From Anaeromyces robustus (Eukaryota; Neocallimastigomycota; Neocallimastigomycetes; Neocallimastigales; Neocallimastigaceae), in assembly GCA_002104895.1 (NCBI GenBank), contig MCFG01000095.1, positions 155,001 to 183,820 of the forward strand: DNA of 28,820 bases, read 5' to 3'. Position 1 is the first letter of the stretch. Each line of letters opens with the position of its first letter. A program made the position numbers and the translations under genes. The notes beneath the pieces are model-generated. The model was given only the letters and a program-made list of their open reading frames with translations. It was not told where the DNA came from and ran no database searches. This document shows positions 1 through 11,726 of this stretch, in pieces.

Positions 1-1763
1 GTCCTTTTTTTTTTTTTTTTCTAATAATTATGATTCATTTTTATTTATATTTAATTTTTTTTAATCTAAATTTCATATAATATAAGCTTATTTTTTATAC
101 TTTAATTAATAAATTTATTTAATATAATTTTTTAATATATATTTTGAACAATTTAAATATTGAATAAATAAATATACATATTAATAATAAAATAATAAAT
201 AAATATTTTATTTATAGATTCTATAATTAAAATATGTTTTATTTTACTTTAAATAATATATACTTAATCGTAATTATATGAATTTTAGATACTTAAGTAA
301 ATATTTAAAAAAATAATATATTATATTAATATCATATAAATTTTTATTACTTTTATCCATGTTTTTTTTTTTCTGTAATTTTTTTTTTAATTGTATATAA
401 AACTTTGTCAACTGAAATTGAATTTTATTGTTTAATACTTAGCATTAATACATGATAAAAAAAAATATAATAAATTAAAATATAAAATTATTATTATTAA
501 TGATATGTGATAATAAAGTATAATTATTATTATTATTAACTTTATGTGTAAATTATTAGAATTCTCTTTTTTTTTAATCTATTTTTTTGTTACATTTTTA
601 AATGTAAAAATTAAAAGTTTTGAAAAAAAAATTTTCCTAGGTTTCACAAAGCTTCAAAAATAGAAATATTAATTATTAAAGTTTATTTGGCATAATAAAT
701 AGAAATATAATTTTGATTTTTTAAAAAAAACAATGAAACTAATAATAAAGTATATTTAATATATATTAAAGAAATAAAACAATTTTACCAATTATTAAAC
801 ATTAAAGTTAAACAAATTTATTTATTATTTTTAAAGTTTTAATTAATAAATAAATTTATATATATTTTATTATATTTTATTATATTTATTATATATTAAT
901 TAATTAGTTTTTATATATTACCTATTTCACTATCCATTTATTTTTTCTATTTATTATTTTATAGTTATTTATTTATTTATTTATTTCCTATTAATTAATA
1001 TTACATAATAAGATATTATTATCCATATTTAATTGAATAATTTATTATTTTTATTATTTTTTTATATTTAAGATAATAAATAATACAAAAGATAATTGTT
1101 TTTTATCATATATTAATATAAATTATAATATATGTTAATTATTTTTTAGTATATATTAATATTAATTATAATATATAAATAAATAAATTTTATTAACAAT
1201 CAATTTTTTTAGTGAAATTTTTAGTGATTATTAATTTAATGATAATGATATAGTTTGAAAATAAAAGTAATAAAAATATAATAATAAAAAAAAACTAATA
1301 AAAAAATTCTAGAATAAAGATCTTTTTAAATTTATTTATTATTTTTTTTTATTACATAATTTTATAATAAATAATAAAAGTTTTTATATATAAAATATGT
1401 ATAGTATTATGTACAAAATATTATTAAAATCATCATCACTCCTTTAAATATTTATATCATATTGAATAAATTCATAAATATTTAATATTAGTTTATTACT
1501 TGATTTAAGAAATAATTAAATAATATATATTAATCATTATTAGGAATATATAATTATTAAATAACTACACTGCAAAGTTTTTGTTCAAAACCTTTATATT
1601 TAAATTCCTTTTTATATAATTATTAATTGAATAATTTAAAATATTTTATTTTATTTTTCATCATTCTAATACTGATTTAAATTATATTTTTGTTAATAAG
1701 AGAAAAAAATGAATCATATATTTATATATTTGTTATAATTATGTTAACAATATTTATAAAAAA

Positions 1764-1878
1764 AATAAATAAATAAATAAATAAGTAAATAAGTAAATAA
1801 GTAAATAAGTAAATAAATAAATAAATAAATAAATAAGTAAGTAAATAAATAAATAAGTAAATAAGTAAATAAATAAAT
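1764..1878. repeat. Tetranucleotide microsatellite (AAAT/AAGT)n
   Basis: About 115 bp of tandem AAAT units, with several units changed to AAGT in a patterned way (AAATAAGT alternation at 1783-1812 and again near 1853-1870). The interspersed variant suggests that slippage has spread two unit types. Confidence 0.9.
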
Positions 1879-2575
1879 TAATATTATATATAGTGATAAT
1901 TTTTTTTTTACATGTTTTACGTTTTTGTTTTATACAAAACGTTTAATAATTTTATATATCAATATTTATTAAAGATAAGCGATTTAATTATTTTTTTACA
2001 TTAAATTATTAAACTAGTCATATATTAAATAATTATTAAGTGATAAATAAATTGATACAATAATATTAATATTAATAATAATGTATATATTATAAGAAAA
2101 AAGAAAAAAAAAATTGAATTTTTGAATGGAATTGTGTTCAAATATTTTATATTGTATATTTTGTATATAGAATGTATTAATATAATGAATAAAGTATATA
2201 TTAATTATTTCAATTTTGTAAAAAAAACTTTATTATTAATAAAAATAATTATACAAAATAACATAAAAAAAAATACATAAAAAATATATAACAAGAAGGA
2301 ATATAATATTAATTTTTATAGCATTTATATATAATTATCATTATTATTATAAATATTAAATAAAAAAAAATTATATTATTATTAATAGTAAAAATTTAAG
2401 CAAAAAAAAAAAAAAAAACAATAAAAAAATATATTATATAATAATTTTTTTATGTAAAAATGTTTCAAAAAAAAAAAAAAAAAAAAAGCTGGAATAAAAA
2501 TGATACATAAAAAGTGGCAGCTTAAATTTTTTTTAATATATATTTATTAGGCCGTCCATATTAAATATTGTAATT

Positions 2576-2607
<32 letters not shown>

Positions 2608-3703
2608 TAATTATATATATTATATTTAGTATATTTATAATATTTATAATATATAATATATATTATAATATACATAAAATAAATAAAATATTTATTTATT
2701 ATATATATACAGTGGAATATTAAATATATAAATATATAGATACAATTAATATCAATATATATTAAAATATATTTCTAAAATTTTAATTAATTTGGTGTAA
2801 AAAGAAATAAACAATTTATTGGATAATTTTATATATTCATATATCATTAGATTTAATTCATAATTAAATTTAAATTATTTTATATTATAGAAATATAGAA
2901 AAATATATTCTTAAATATAATTAAAACATATATATGATATAAATTTTATAGAATTATTTAAATAATAAAGAATTTTTTTTTTTTTTTTTTTTGGTTATAT
3001 TAGAATCTTGTTAAATTAATAATTATATTAGTTATAAATTAATATATATATAATAGTATTAAATATATATATTTAATTAAACACAAACAAAAAACAAAAA
3101 CAAAAACAAAAATAAAAATAAAAAAATTTTTTTTTCATATATAAGAAAGAAAAATACCTTCAATTTAGATAATTTAGTCATTTCTAATAAAAAATTTTAA
3201 TAAAGATAAATAATATATATGTATAGGAAAAAGATGATATTATTTGAAATATAAATAATATATATGTAAATAAAAAGATTATAAAAGATAGAATCTCTTT
3301 ATTTTTTTTTAATTAGATATATTTTTATTTATAAATAAAAATAAAATAATACACCTTTTTAATAAATATATAATATTATTTAATAGCTTTATTAAGTTCT
3401 TAATTATATTATATAATAATTAAAAATAATGAAATAAAAACAAAATAATAAAATAATAATAAAAATAATAATAAAATAATAATAATAAAATAAAAAAAAA
3501 AGTACAATTAATAAATTGTATATAAAAATATAAAAAATAAAAATCATATCTTAACAAAAAAAAAAAAACATAAATATCAAATAATATAATTAATATTATA
3601 ATATTATTAATAAAATTTAAATTAATTAAAAATAATATATATTCAATATTTTATTAAATATTCAATAAATATTTATTATTAATAATTACAATAATATAAT
3701 TTA

Positions 3704-3707
<4 letters not shown>

Positions 3708-3742
<35 letters not shown>
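3708..3742. repeat. Trinucleotide microsatellite (AAT)n
   Basis: About eleven uninterrupted AAT units roughly 110 bp upstream of the start codon at 3853. It may fall inside the promoter or 5' leader of that gene. No function is implied by the sequence itself. Confidence 0.85.
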
Positions 3743-3744
<2 letters not shown>

Positions 3745-3852
3745 TAAAACAATAAATATAATTTATAAAATTAATAATACTAAAATATAACAATAAAATA
3801 AAATAAATATAATTATAATAATATATAATATAATAAGATAATATATAATAAG

Positions 3853-4989
3853 ATGTGTACTCAATATCCAGAAATTATTATTACCAGTCCAAAGGAACCA
3901 GCTGCTTTTTACTCTGTTCCTCAAACTGTTCAAGAAAATTTATTAACTACAAATTATGAACAGTGGTGTGCTTTATATTCAATGAATGATGATGATGTAT
4001 CATTAGCATATGTTTCAAATGATTTACAAAGAGAAAGAAGACTTAGACAATATGAAAATGAATATCAATATGGTGAAGAATATAGATATGAATATAATGA
4101 TTTTGATAATGACGATTTCTTCGATAAATATCAAACATCAAGAAGAACAACTTTAGATAATGAATTCAGTAATTACAATGACACTCACTCTCAAAAATAT
4201 GAATGTTATGATAATAGAGATTATGATGATGAATATGAAGATGATGATGAATATGAAGAAGGTTTTGATTATGAATATGATTATGAATTTGATGAAAATT
4301 ATGAAGAAGAAGGAATTTTCAGAATGGAAAAAGAACCAGCTCCAGTTAGTAGACCAAGATTAAATTATGATATCATTGCTAATGCTATTAGTCGTCGTTT
4401 TAATAAATCAACTGATTCTGACGTTTCTGATGAAGAAGATGAAAATGAATCTGAAGATGAAGATACCATTGAGACTAAGATTGTTGTTAAAACACCATCT
4501 ATTAAGACTCAAGTAGCAGTAGCAACTCCAAAAAGTCATCATTATGACTTTTTTCAAAAAGAAAATATCCAAAATAATGAAGAAAGTAATAAAATGTATG
4601 ACTTCATGGAAACGATTAAAACCAAGTTTGGTCAAAAAGAAATATCTTCGTCAGTTCCAACGAAATCGGGATTCTCCATTATGAACGAAGTTATTACTGA
4701 AGGACGTATATTTGAAGGACGTGTATTTGGTATGCCAGAAGCTATGTCTAATAAGCATGGTGCAAAAAATTCATTATTTACCCATAGAAAAAGTAGTTCT
4801 ATTGGAAATACTTTAAATGAAAATAATTTCTCATCTTTGATCAAAAAAGATTGTGAAATGATTCTTAGTGGACCAATGAAAAATAGAAAGAGAGCTTATT
4901 CTTTAAATGAACCAAGTAAATTTAATCCATTAAAATTAAATAAAAATGAATTTAGTGATTTAAAGAAAAGTAAACTTTTTTGTTTTTAA
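3853..4989 (+). CDS. Acidic, Tyr-rich protein of unknown function (378 aa)
   Basis: I do not recognise a family. The 378-residue frame is clearly coding: it is much GC-richer than its surroundings and uses third-position T/A in ordinary codons. It opens with an uncharged segment (residues 1-45), then a long Asp/Glu/Tyr-dominated stretch (about 67-155), a second acidic Ser/Asp/Glu run (188-206), and a less biased C-terminal half. Residues 277-300, which contain EGRIFEGRVFGMPE, are the most domain-like part. Residues 342-350 (MKNRKRAYS) are basic and could be a nuclear localisation signal or a basophilic kinase site. No signal peptide or membrane segment is visible. Most of the chain is probably disordered. 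No intron is needed, the frame ends at TAA, and the first ATG is used as start because the frame upstream is A/T noise. Nuclear or regulatory roles are possible but speculative. Confidence 0.85.
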   Translation: MCTQYPEIIITSPKEPAAFYSVPQTVQENLLTTNYEQWCALYSMNDDDVSLAYVSNDLQRERRLRQYENEYQYGEEYRYEYNDFDNDDFFDKYQTSRRTTLDNEFSNYNDTHSQKYECYDNRDYDDEYEDDDEYEEGFDYEYDYEFDENYEEEGIFRMEKEPAPVSRPRLNYDIIANAISRRFNKSTDSDVSDEEDENESEDEDTIETKIVVKTPSIKTQVAVATPKSHHYDFFQKENIQNNEESNKMYDFMETIKTKFGQKEISSSVPTKSGFSIMNEVITEGRIFEGRVFGMPEAMSNKHGAKNSLFTHRKSSSIGNTLNENNFSSLIKKDCEMILSGPMKNRKRAYSLNEPSKFNPLKLNKNEFSDLKKSKLFCF

Positions 4990-6521
4990 AAAATTTTTTT
5001 TAAGTAAAAAAGTTTTATAAAAAAAAACAAAAAAGTTAACTCGAAAAAAACATTAAAATTCAAAATAATATACCAATTTTTCTAGATAATGAGAAACTAC
5101 TAAATATATATCTATATTTTAGTAAGTTTTCAAAATTAAATAGAAAATTGCACTTGTAATTATTTTTTATATTTTTAATTTTGTAAATTGCAAGTGGAAA
5201 ATTTTAAAGTTTTTTTTTATAAATTCATTAAATTTAATTTAATATTATTCCTTCGTTTAATAGTACTCTGTTTTATTTTTGAATTTGAAACCTTTTAAAA
5301 AAAAATATTCATTAATATCATAATCCTAAAGTTTATCTTCCAAGAAAGAAAGAAAAAAACATAACAACAGTCATTTTCAATTTGATTTTAGAATCTATGG
5401 ATAATTAAATTTTTAACTTTATATACCACTACATTCATGAAAAGTTAATAATTTTTTTAAAATTTTAATATATTAACTTGTTTCTCTTTTTATTTTTTTT
5501 TTTTTTTTTGTTTTTTTTTTTTTTTTTTTACTTTCAAAAAGAAAACAAAAAACAAAAAACAAAAATTAAAAAGAGTATAAAGTCAATATATATATAGATA
5601 GAGTTTTTTTTTTTTTCTTTAAAATTTTAAAGAAAAAAAAAATAATTTAAACCGTTATTTAAAAAAAATGGGATAAACCTAAAAATATTTAAAGGAATAT
5701 TTATAAAAAAATTTAAAAGAAATAATTTATATAATAAATAATATAATCTTTATTTTTTTTTATAATTTTTTTATTAAATATTTTTAATTACTACTAGTTA
5801 TTAATATTTTAAATTTCTTAAAAAAGAATATTAACAAATTATTATTAAAAAGAAAAAGTAACATCAAAATATATTTTTATGAAAATATATATACTTTTTT
5901 TTTTTTAATAATAAAAAAAAAATAATAATAATAATAAAGGAAAGTTTTATAATCTTTGGCATTATTATTATTTATTTTTCAAAATATATTTATTATTAAA
6001 AAATTAGTTATAAGTTATAATATTTTATGATTGAAGTAATCAATAATCAATTATTGTTAATTTTGATACATCCAATTAAAATATGTAAGTTTATGATATA
6101 ATTTTTTAATAGGTTTTAGTTAAAAACTAAAGCCAAAAATAAAAAACAAAAACTAAAAACTTAAAAACAAAGACAAAAAAAAAAAAAAAAAAAAAAGCAA
6201 AATAAAAAACAAAACAAAACAAAACAAAAAAAAAAAAAAAAAAAAAAAAAAAGCCAATAAAAAATAAAAAAAAATCTATATATTATTATTTTATTCAATA
6301 TTAAATATTTATATACTTATTAATATCAAATAATATTATTATCAAATATATAGTTAATAACAACAATAATTAAAATATATATATAATTCAATAATTAAAA
6401 CAAAAAGTTAAAAATTCTAAAAAATAATTAACAAACCAAAATAATAGAATTTTAAAAAAAAAAAAAAAATACAAAAAGGTAAATATAAATTATATTAAAT
6501 TAATAATAACTGTTTTTATAT

Positions 6522-6578
6522 TTTACTTTGATTTTCAAAAATTTTTTCAAAGTTATTATAATATAAAATCAAAGTAAA
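6522..6578. repeat. Inverted repeat, 14-bp perfect arms
   Basis: Arms tttactttgatttt (6522-6535) and aaaatcaaagtaaa (6565-6578) pair perfectly around a 29-nt loop. The arms contain four G/C pairs, so this is less likely to be a chance A/T palindrome than most in the region. It has no evident relation to a gene end. Confidence 0.6.
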
Positions 6579-6706
6579 CACAATGGAATTAAAATATTAA
6601 TTTCATTCTATTAATAATATTAATAATAGTTAATATAATTAATTAATTAATTAATATATGGAATTTACCTTTTTTCTAATTAATTTTACCAAAAAGAGTA
6701 AAAAAG

Positions 6707-6749
6707 AATATGCATACATAACAAAACAAAATTATTATGTATGCATATT
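6707..6749. repeat. Inverted repeat, 15-bp perfect arms
   Basis: Arms aatatgcatacataa (6707-6721) and ttatgtatgcatatt (6735-6749) are exact reverse complements with a 13-nt A/C-rich loop. This is the second perfect hairpin within 230 bp. It could form a cruciform or be the remains of a small inverted-repeat element, but no target-site duplication is evident. Confidence 0.65.
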
Positions 6750-7799
6750 ATAAATTATAGAATTAATAATTAATATTTGTAAGAAATATGTTAAAAATTG
6801 TAAAAAAAATTATTTTTAAATCATCTTATTGTGAATAATATTTATTAATTTTATAATTGTCAAAGAATTTGATATATGCTAAGACAAAAAGAATGTATAT
6901 AAAATAATTTATATATTTCTTTTATGTTTATTTAATATATATTCAAATTCTATTAATTAAAAAAAATAGAAAAAAAAAATCTTTTTTATAAAAAAAAAAA
7001 AGATAAAAATTAAAAAAAAAAAAAAAAACTAAACAAAAAAAAAATAACAAAAACAAAAATTAAAAAATTATAATATATAATATATAATATATAAAATTAT
7101 AGATAGTTATCCCAATTTTTTTATTTTTTTTTTTTTTTTTTTTTGATAAAAAAAAAAAAAATAAATAATGGTAAAAAAAAAAACGAATAATAAATAAAAG
7201 TTTTATTAATCGTTTTATAATAATAACGATAATTCAATGTTTTATAATAAAAAAAAAAATAAAAAAAAAAAAATAACTGAGAAAGTGAAGTGTTGTAATA
7301 TTAAAATTTTTTTTTTGTGTGTGTGTGTTTAATATTTAGTAATATTTAGTATATTATTAGGAGTTATTTTTTTATTTTTTATATTATTTTACAGATATTT
7401 TAAGAGAATAAAAATATTAAAAAAAAATTTATGTGTGTGAATTAAAATAAAATACTATAAAAGAAATAAAATAAAAGTATATTGTTAATCGTAGTAGGTA
7501 AAATTTAATCATAGTTGATAAAATATTTTGTATGATCATAGTTAAAAATTTTAACAAACACTTTATATATAAACGAACATAAAACAGTTTTTTTTTATAG
7601 ATATTTTTTTATTTATATTTTATTATTTTTTATTTTTATTAAGTATTTTAAATTACAAAAAAATTTAATAGATAGTTTTTGTTAAAATAAATTATAAATG
7701 ATTTTTTAATACTAAAAGTAAATTCAAAACTTTTTCTATAATAATATTTAATTATTTACATATATTAATAAATATTTTTTGTTTGTTTGTTTGCTTTTT

Positions 7800-7832
7800 A
7801 TTACATATATAAATAATTTTTATATATGTAAT
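7800..7832 (-). promoter_or_regulatory. 3'-flank hairpin of HSP70 copy A
   Basis: Fourteen-bp perfect arms (attacatatataaa at 7800-7813 and its reverse complement at 7819-7832) surround a 5-nt loop, 103-135 bp beyond the stop codon. The other HSP70 copy has the same structure at the same place with longer 19-bp arms. A role in 3'-end formation or mRNA stability is an inference from position and retention in both copies. Confidence 0.45.
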
Positions 7833-7934
7833 TATAAAATAATAACAGTATAATTATTTTTTTTTTCTGTTATTGTATAAATAATGATTAGAAAGATTTA
7901 AATTAAATTAAAATTTAAATTTAAATTAAACTGT

Positions 7935-9881
7935 TTAATCAACTTCTTCAACTGTTGGTCCATTATTACTACCACTATTAGCATTACCAGTAGATCCTGG
8001 GAATCCTCCTGGATAACTACCTGCTCCTGCTGCTCCTGCTGCTCCTTGATACATCTTAGTCATAATTGGATTAGCTATACCTTCTAATTCTTTTCTACGA
8101 CTTTCATATTCTTCTTTACTTGCTTCTTGATTATGATCAAGCCATGATATAGCTTCATCAATAGCTTTATTTAATTTATCTTTATCTCCTGATTCAATCT
8201 TGGAACTAATCTTTTCATCTTGAAGTGTATTACGTAATTGATAGGCATAACTTTCTAATCCATTCTTTGAAGCAACTCTTTCTGCAACTTTAGCATCTTC
8301 TTCTTTATACTTTTCTGCATCATTTACCATACGTTCAATTTCTTCTTTGGATAATCTACCTTTATCATTAGTAATAGTAATTTTATTAGAACGTCCTGTA
8401 GTTTTATCAAGTGCTGAAACATTTAAAATACCATTAGCATCAATATCAAAAGTAACTTCAATTTGTGGTACACCACGTGGTGCTGGTGGAATACCTGTTA
8501 ATTCAAATTTACCTAATAAATTATTATCACGAGTAAGAGAACGTTCCCCTTCAAAGACTTGAATATTAACAGCTGGTTGATTATCGGCATAAGTTGAGAA
8601 AATATCTGATTTCTTGGTTGGAATAGTGGTATTACGTTTAATTAAAGTTGTCATAACTCCACCAGCTGTTTCAATACCAAGTGAAAGTGGTGTAACATCT
8701 AATAAAAGTAAATCTTGAGTTTTTTCTGATGTTTCACCGGAAAGAATAGCTGCTTGTACTGCGGCACCATAGGCAACAGCTTCATCAGGATTAATGGACT
8801 TGGATGGTTCCTTACCATTGAAATAGGATGAAACTAAACTTTGAACTTTTGGAATACGAGTAGATCCTCCAACTAAAACAATTTCATGAATACTTGATTT
8901 ATCTAATTTAGCATCATTAAGTACTTTATCGACGGGTTCAATAATTTTACGGAATAAATCAGAATTTAATTCTTCAAAACGAGCACGAGTAATTGAAGTA
9001 TAGAAATCAATACCTTCATATAATGAATCAATTTCAATTGAAGTTTGAGTTGAGGAAGAAAGAGTACGTTTAGCACGTTCACAAGCTGTTCTTAAACGAC
9101 GTAAAGATCTTGGATTAGTAGAAAGATCTTTCTTATACTTTCTCTTAAATTCTTGGGCTAAATGATTAACAAGACGATTATCAAAATCTTCACCACCTAA
9201 ATGAGTATCACCAGCTGTAGCCTTAACTTCAAAAATACCATCATCAATACTTAAAAGTGAAACATCAAATGTACCACCTCCAAGATCAAAAATTAAAATA
9301 TTCTTTTCACCTTCACTTTTCTTATCAAGACCATAAGCAATAGCAGCAGCAGTTGGTTCATTAATAATACGTAAAACATTTAAACCTGCAATGTGTCCAG
9401 CATCTTTAGTAGCTTGACGTTGTGAATCATTGAAATAAGCAGGAACAGTAATAACAGCATCTTTAACTTTTTCACCAATATAAGCTTCAGCAGTATCCTT
9501 CATTTTTGTTAAAACCATACTTGATATTTCTTCAGCTGTAAAATCTTTTGTTTCTCCTTTAAATTGAACTTGAATATAAGGTTTACCTGCTTTTTCAACT
9601 ACTTTAAATGGCCAATGTTTCATATCAGATTGAACTTCCGAATCATTAAAACGACGACCAATTAAACGTTTAGCATCGAAAACAGTATTTGTTGGATTCA
9701 TAGCAGCTTGATTTTTAGCAGCATCACCAATTAAACGTTCAGAATCAGTGAAAGCAACATAAGAAGGAGTAGTACGATTACCTTGATCATTTGGAATAAT
9801 TTCTACACGATCATTTTGCCAAACACCAACACAAGAATAAGTAGTGCCTAAATCAATACCTACAGATGTAACCTTACCCAT
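7935..9881 (-). CDS. Cytosolic Hsp70 chaperone (SSA/HSPA family), copy A
   Basis: This is an ATP-dependent chaperone that binds and refolds non-native proteins in the cytosol with J-domain and nucleotide-exchange partners. The 648-residue protein has the full family layout. The nucleotide-binding domain covers about 1-385, with phosphate-1 DLGTTYS at 10-16, phosphate-2 DLGGGTFD from 199 and the adenosine motif VGGSTRIP from 337. The interdomain linker DLLLLDV follows from 390, then the beta substrate-binding domain to about 510, the helical lid to about 615, a Gly/Ala/Asn/Ser-rich tail, and terminal EEVD (645-648), which marks a cytosolic form that docks TPR co-chaperones. There is no signal or transit peptide and no intron, as is common for heat-inducible HSP70 genes. 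Length matches yeast Ssa proteins. The protein is identical to that of copy B at 12678-14624, which is transcribed divergently from it. Regulation by heat-shock factor is likely (see the element at 10396-10413). Family assignment is essentially certain; the SSA-type paralogue assignment is very likely. Confidence 0.98.
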   Translation of the reverse strand: MGKVTSVGIDLGTTYSCVGVWQNDRVEIIPNDQGNRTTPSYVAFTDSERLIGDAAKNQAAMNPTNTVFDAKRLIGRRFNDSEVQSDMKHWPFKVVEKAGKPYIQVQFKGETKDFTAEEISSMVLTKMKDTAEAYIGEKVKDAVITVPAYFNDSQRQATKDAGHIAGLNVLRIINEPTAAAIAYGLDKKSEGEKNILIFDLGGGTFDVSLLSIDDGIFEVKATAGDTHLGGEDFDNRLVNHLAQEFKRKYKKDLSTNPRSLRRLRTACERAKRTLSSSTQTSIEIDSLYEGIDFYTSITRARFEELNSDLFRKIIEPVDKVLNDAKLDKSSIHEIVLVGGSTRIPKVQSLVSSYFNGKEPSKSINPDEAVAYGAAVQAAILSGETSEKTQDLLLLDVTPLSLGIETAGGVMTTLIKRNTTIPTKKSDIFSTYADNQPAVNIQVFEGERSLTRDNNLLGKFELTGIPPAPRGVPQIEVTFDIDANGILNVSALDKTTGRSNKITITNDKGRLSKEEIERMVNDAEKYKEEDAKVAERVASKNGLESYAYQLRNTLQDEKISSKIESGDKDKLNKAIDEAISWLDHNQEASKEEYESRRKELEGIANPIMTKMYQGAAGAAGAGSYPGGFPGSTGNANSGSNNGPTVEEVD

Positions 9882-10203
9882 TTTTTTTTATATTATTATT
9901 TTTTAAACTTTTATATAATTATTATTAACTGTTTTTTTCTAAAATAAATACTAAGTAGTTTATTCGCTTGTTTGTTTTATTTGTTTGTTTTGATTGTTTG
10001 TTTGTTTAAATTAAGAATAAATTCTTTTATTATTTACAATAAATTTATAAAATCGCTTTTTAAATAAATAATATGTTTATAATATTATTTTTTTTTGGTA
10101 TAATTGGTATAATTAATATATTAAACACTTCTTTAACTTCTAAAAGTTATATATAATAAATAAGATATAATAAATAATTGATGAAAAAAAATTTTTTAAA
10201 AAA
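9882..10203 (-). promoter_or_regulatory. Proximal promoter and 5' leader of HSP70 copy A
   Basis: About 320 bp upstream of the start codon appear identical to the upstream region of copy B; the first mismatch is at 10204-10205. Read on the minus strand it contains repeated CAAA/AAAC units (within 9967-10012) and a TATATAAA about 28-35 bp before the ATG. The A/C-rich unstructured stretch would suit a 5' leader translated under stress, as known for hsp70 leaders elsewhere. That function is inferred, and the transcription start is not visible. Confidence 0.5.
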
Positions 10204-10395
10204 ATTTGTTGTATTTATATAAAAAATTTTTATTTTTTTTAATTATTATGGAATTATATATTTATAATTATGTATTAATAATTAATAAAATTTATTATTA
10301 ATAAATAAATATTTTAAAGAAAAATTTTCAATAAAAGAATCTCATATATTAGAATATATTGGATCAATTTAAATTAATATATTAAAATAAATATA

Positions 10396-10413
10396 GTAAA
10401 TTCTCGATTTTTC
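10396..10413 (-). promoter_or_regulatory. Candidate heat-shock element, HSP70 copy A
   Basis: The plus strand reads GTAaaTTCtcGATttTTC, which is an alternating 5-bp array of nTTCn/nGAAn units with two imperfect units. The equivalent site in the other arm (12194-12211) differs at exactly three bases, all in the spacer positions between units. It lies about 515 bp upstream of the start codon, somewhat distal for an HSE. Binding of heat-shock factor is inferred. Confidence 0.5.
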
Positions 10414-11496
10414 TTGTAACATAAATAAAAAAAAAAAAAAAAAAATTTTTTTTTATCTTTATCTTTCTCTGGTGGAAAATCTTTTTTTTCTGTAATATAT
10501 AATAATTAATAATTAATAATCTATTTTTAAATATTGATTAAATAATGGAAAAATAATTTTTTAGATTTTTAAATTTTATTAATTATTTTTTTTTTTTCAA
10601 TATATATTTTCTGTATCTTTATTTCAATTTATATTATTTTAAAAGTTATATTTATTAAAAGTTTGAGAGGTTATATAAAAAGTTTTTGATTCTAAAATAT
10701 AATCTTTTTTTTTTTAGCAATAATAATAATTTATTAGATTAAGAATTCTTAACAAAATTACTATTATTTTTATTATAGAGTTTAAATTTAATATATAAAT
10801 TATAATGAATCATAATACACAATTAAAATAAAATGATCTTAAAACTAAAATTTTATTAAATTCCATAGATTAATATTATTAAAACATTGAAATTCATATG
10901 AATAAAAAGTAATATTTAATAATCTTTAATTTGACTTTTGCATTTATAAAAAATAAAGTGATCTACATTATAATAATTATTACTAGTTATTCTTTGTTAT
11001 TATTTCTTTTATTCTGTATAATAATAATATAAAATAAGTCAAAATATTTTATTACAATAATATATGATTTCTTTAAAAATAGTAAACATATTTTTTGTAA
11101 AAGTATAAATTAAAAATTTTGTTAAATAATTATTATGACTTTAATAGAAAATGTAAAATATTTTTCTGTATATTAAAAAATTTATGTTATAAATATATAT
11201 AATAACATATTAATATTAAAATTATTTTTAACTAATAATTTGAACATAATTATTTTTTAAATATTGATAGAATCAACGTAAAATAAATATTAAGAAAGAA
11301 ATTTAATAAATTAAATCGTTTTATTTAACTATCTATTATTTCCTTTTTTCTTTTACCAAAAAAAGTTAATAAAATATAATCTTTCTCTTTTTATTTAAAT
11401 TATATATTATTATTTAAACATATAACTATTAAAATCATAATAAATAATTTACTTTAAAATTTGTTTTTTTCCATATGTATAAAAATAATAATTTGG

Positions 11497-11562
11497 ATAT
11501 AGATTATCTTTATCTTTTTGTATTTAATATTATAAATACAAAAAGATAAAGATAATCTATAT
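11497..11562. repeat. Perfect 30-bp hairpin in the HSP70 spacer
   Basis: Arms 11497-11526 and 11533-11562 are exact reverse complements separated by a 6-nt loop (atatta). The arms include GATTATCTTTATC with non-random G/C positions, so this is not a simple (AT)n palindrome. It could extrude as a cruciform or mark an inverted duplication formed during replication. It sits about 10 bp before the first GTGGAA repeat unit. Confidence 0.8.
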
Positions 11563-11571
11563 AATGTTTTA

Positions 11572-11641
11572 GTGGAATATTTTTTTTTCTCTAGCAAATA
11601 ATAATTAGTAAATAAGAAAAAATTTTTTAAATATTTTTTTT
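11572..11641 (+). repeat. Direct repeat copy 1 (GTGGAA unit)
   Basis: The first 28 bp (11572-11599, ending TCTCTAGCAAAT) match 12103-12130 with one mismatch. Similarity continues as AAATAAGAAAAAA-TTTTTT-AAAT to about 70 bp. Together with a downstream ttttctattaat the two units bracket the GC-rich insertion, which suggests an ancestral tandem duplication in the spacer. Confidence 0.7.
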
Positions 11642-11643
11642 AA

Positions 11644-11694
<51 letters not shown>

Positions 11695-11695
11695 A
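11644..11695. repeat. Tetranucleotide microsatellite (TAAA)n
   Basis: About thirteen uninterrupted TAAA units, located between the direct repeat at 11572 and the GC-rich insertion. The second repeat unit at 12103 lacks this array, so it probably expanded after the duplication. Confidence 0.9.
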
Positions 11696-11714
11696 ATAAT
11701 ATTTAAATTATTAT

Positions 11715-11726
11715 TTTTCTATTAAT
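11715..11726. repeat. Putative target-site duplication, left
   Basis: The 12-mer ttttctattaat immediately precedes the T8 run that begins the GC-rich insertion; the same 12-mer recurs at 12060-12071 directly after it. A third copy at 12169-12180 weakens uniqueness, because it belongs to the duplicated spacer unit, but exact abutment on both sides fits a retroposition duplication. Confidence 0.55.

Larger units (their letters stand above)
1..3852. other. AT-rich intergenic region, no gene seen
   Basis: This stretch is nearly all A and T with many poly(A) and poly(T) runs. I see no coding-like rise in GC, no tRNA-like box pair and no long reading frame. It contains the tetranucleotide array at 1764-1878, the trinucleotide array at 3708-3742 and many AT dinucleotide patches (for example around 2590-2610). 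The promoter and 5' leader of the gene at 3853 should lie in its last few hundred bases, but I cannot pick out a specific element against this background. Confidence 0.8.
4990..7189. other. AT-rich intergenic region between gene 1 and the HSP70 inverted repeat
   Basis: No gene is visible. The region holds the 3' flank of the acidic-protein gene, long poly(T) and poly(A) runs (5490-5530, 6176-6196, 6226-6252), AAAAC-type repeats near 6200-6225, and two perfect hairpins at 6522-6578 and 6707-6749. The homology between the two HSP70 arms stops near 7190, so this stretch is unique sequence outside the repeat. Confidence 0.75.
7190..10421 (-). repeat. Left arm of a 3.2-kb inverted repeat carrying HSP70 copy A
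   Basis: The reverse complement of this segment aligns with 12187-15412. By eye the core at 7921-10203 matches 12356-14638 over the same length (2,283 bp). I checked both ends and several internal stretches, and the encoded proteins are identical. Beyond the core, both flanks still align but with frequent substitutions and indels, for example a GTGTGTGTGTG run at 7316-7327 against a short ACACAC in the other arm. Homology fades near 7190 on the outside and near 10421 on the inside. Confidence 0.9.

Noticed and set aside
8347-8562. Antisense reading frame inside HSP70 copy A, and its twin at 13997-14212
   Set aside because: They are opposite-strand shadows of the Hsp70 coding sequence. Long antisense frames in HSP70 genes are a known codon-bias artefact, and the identical twins only reflect the identical genes.
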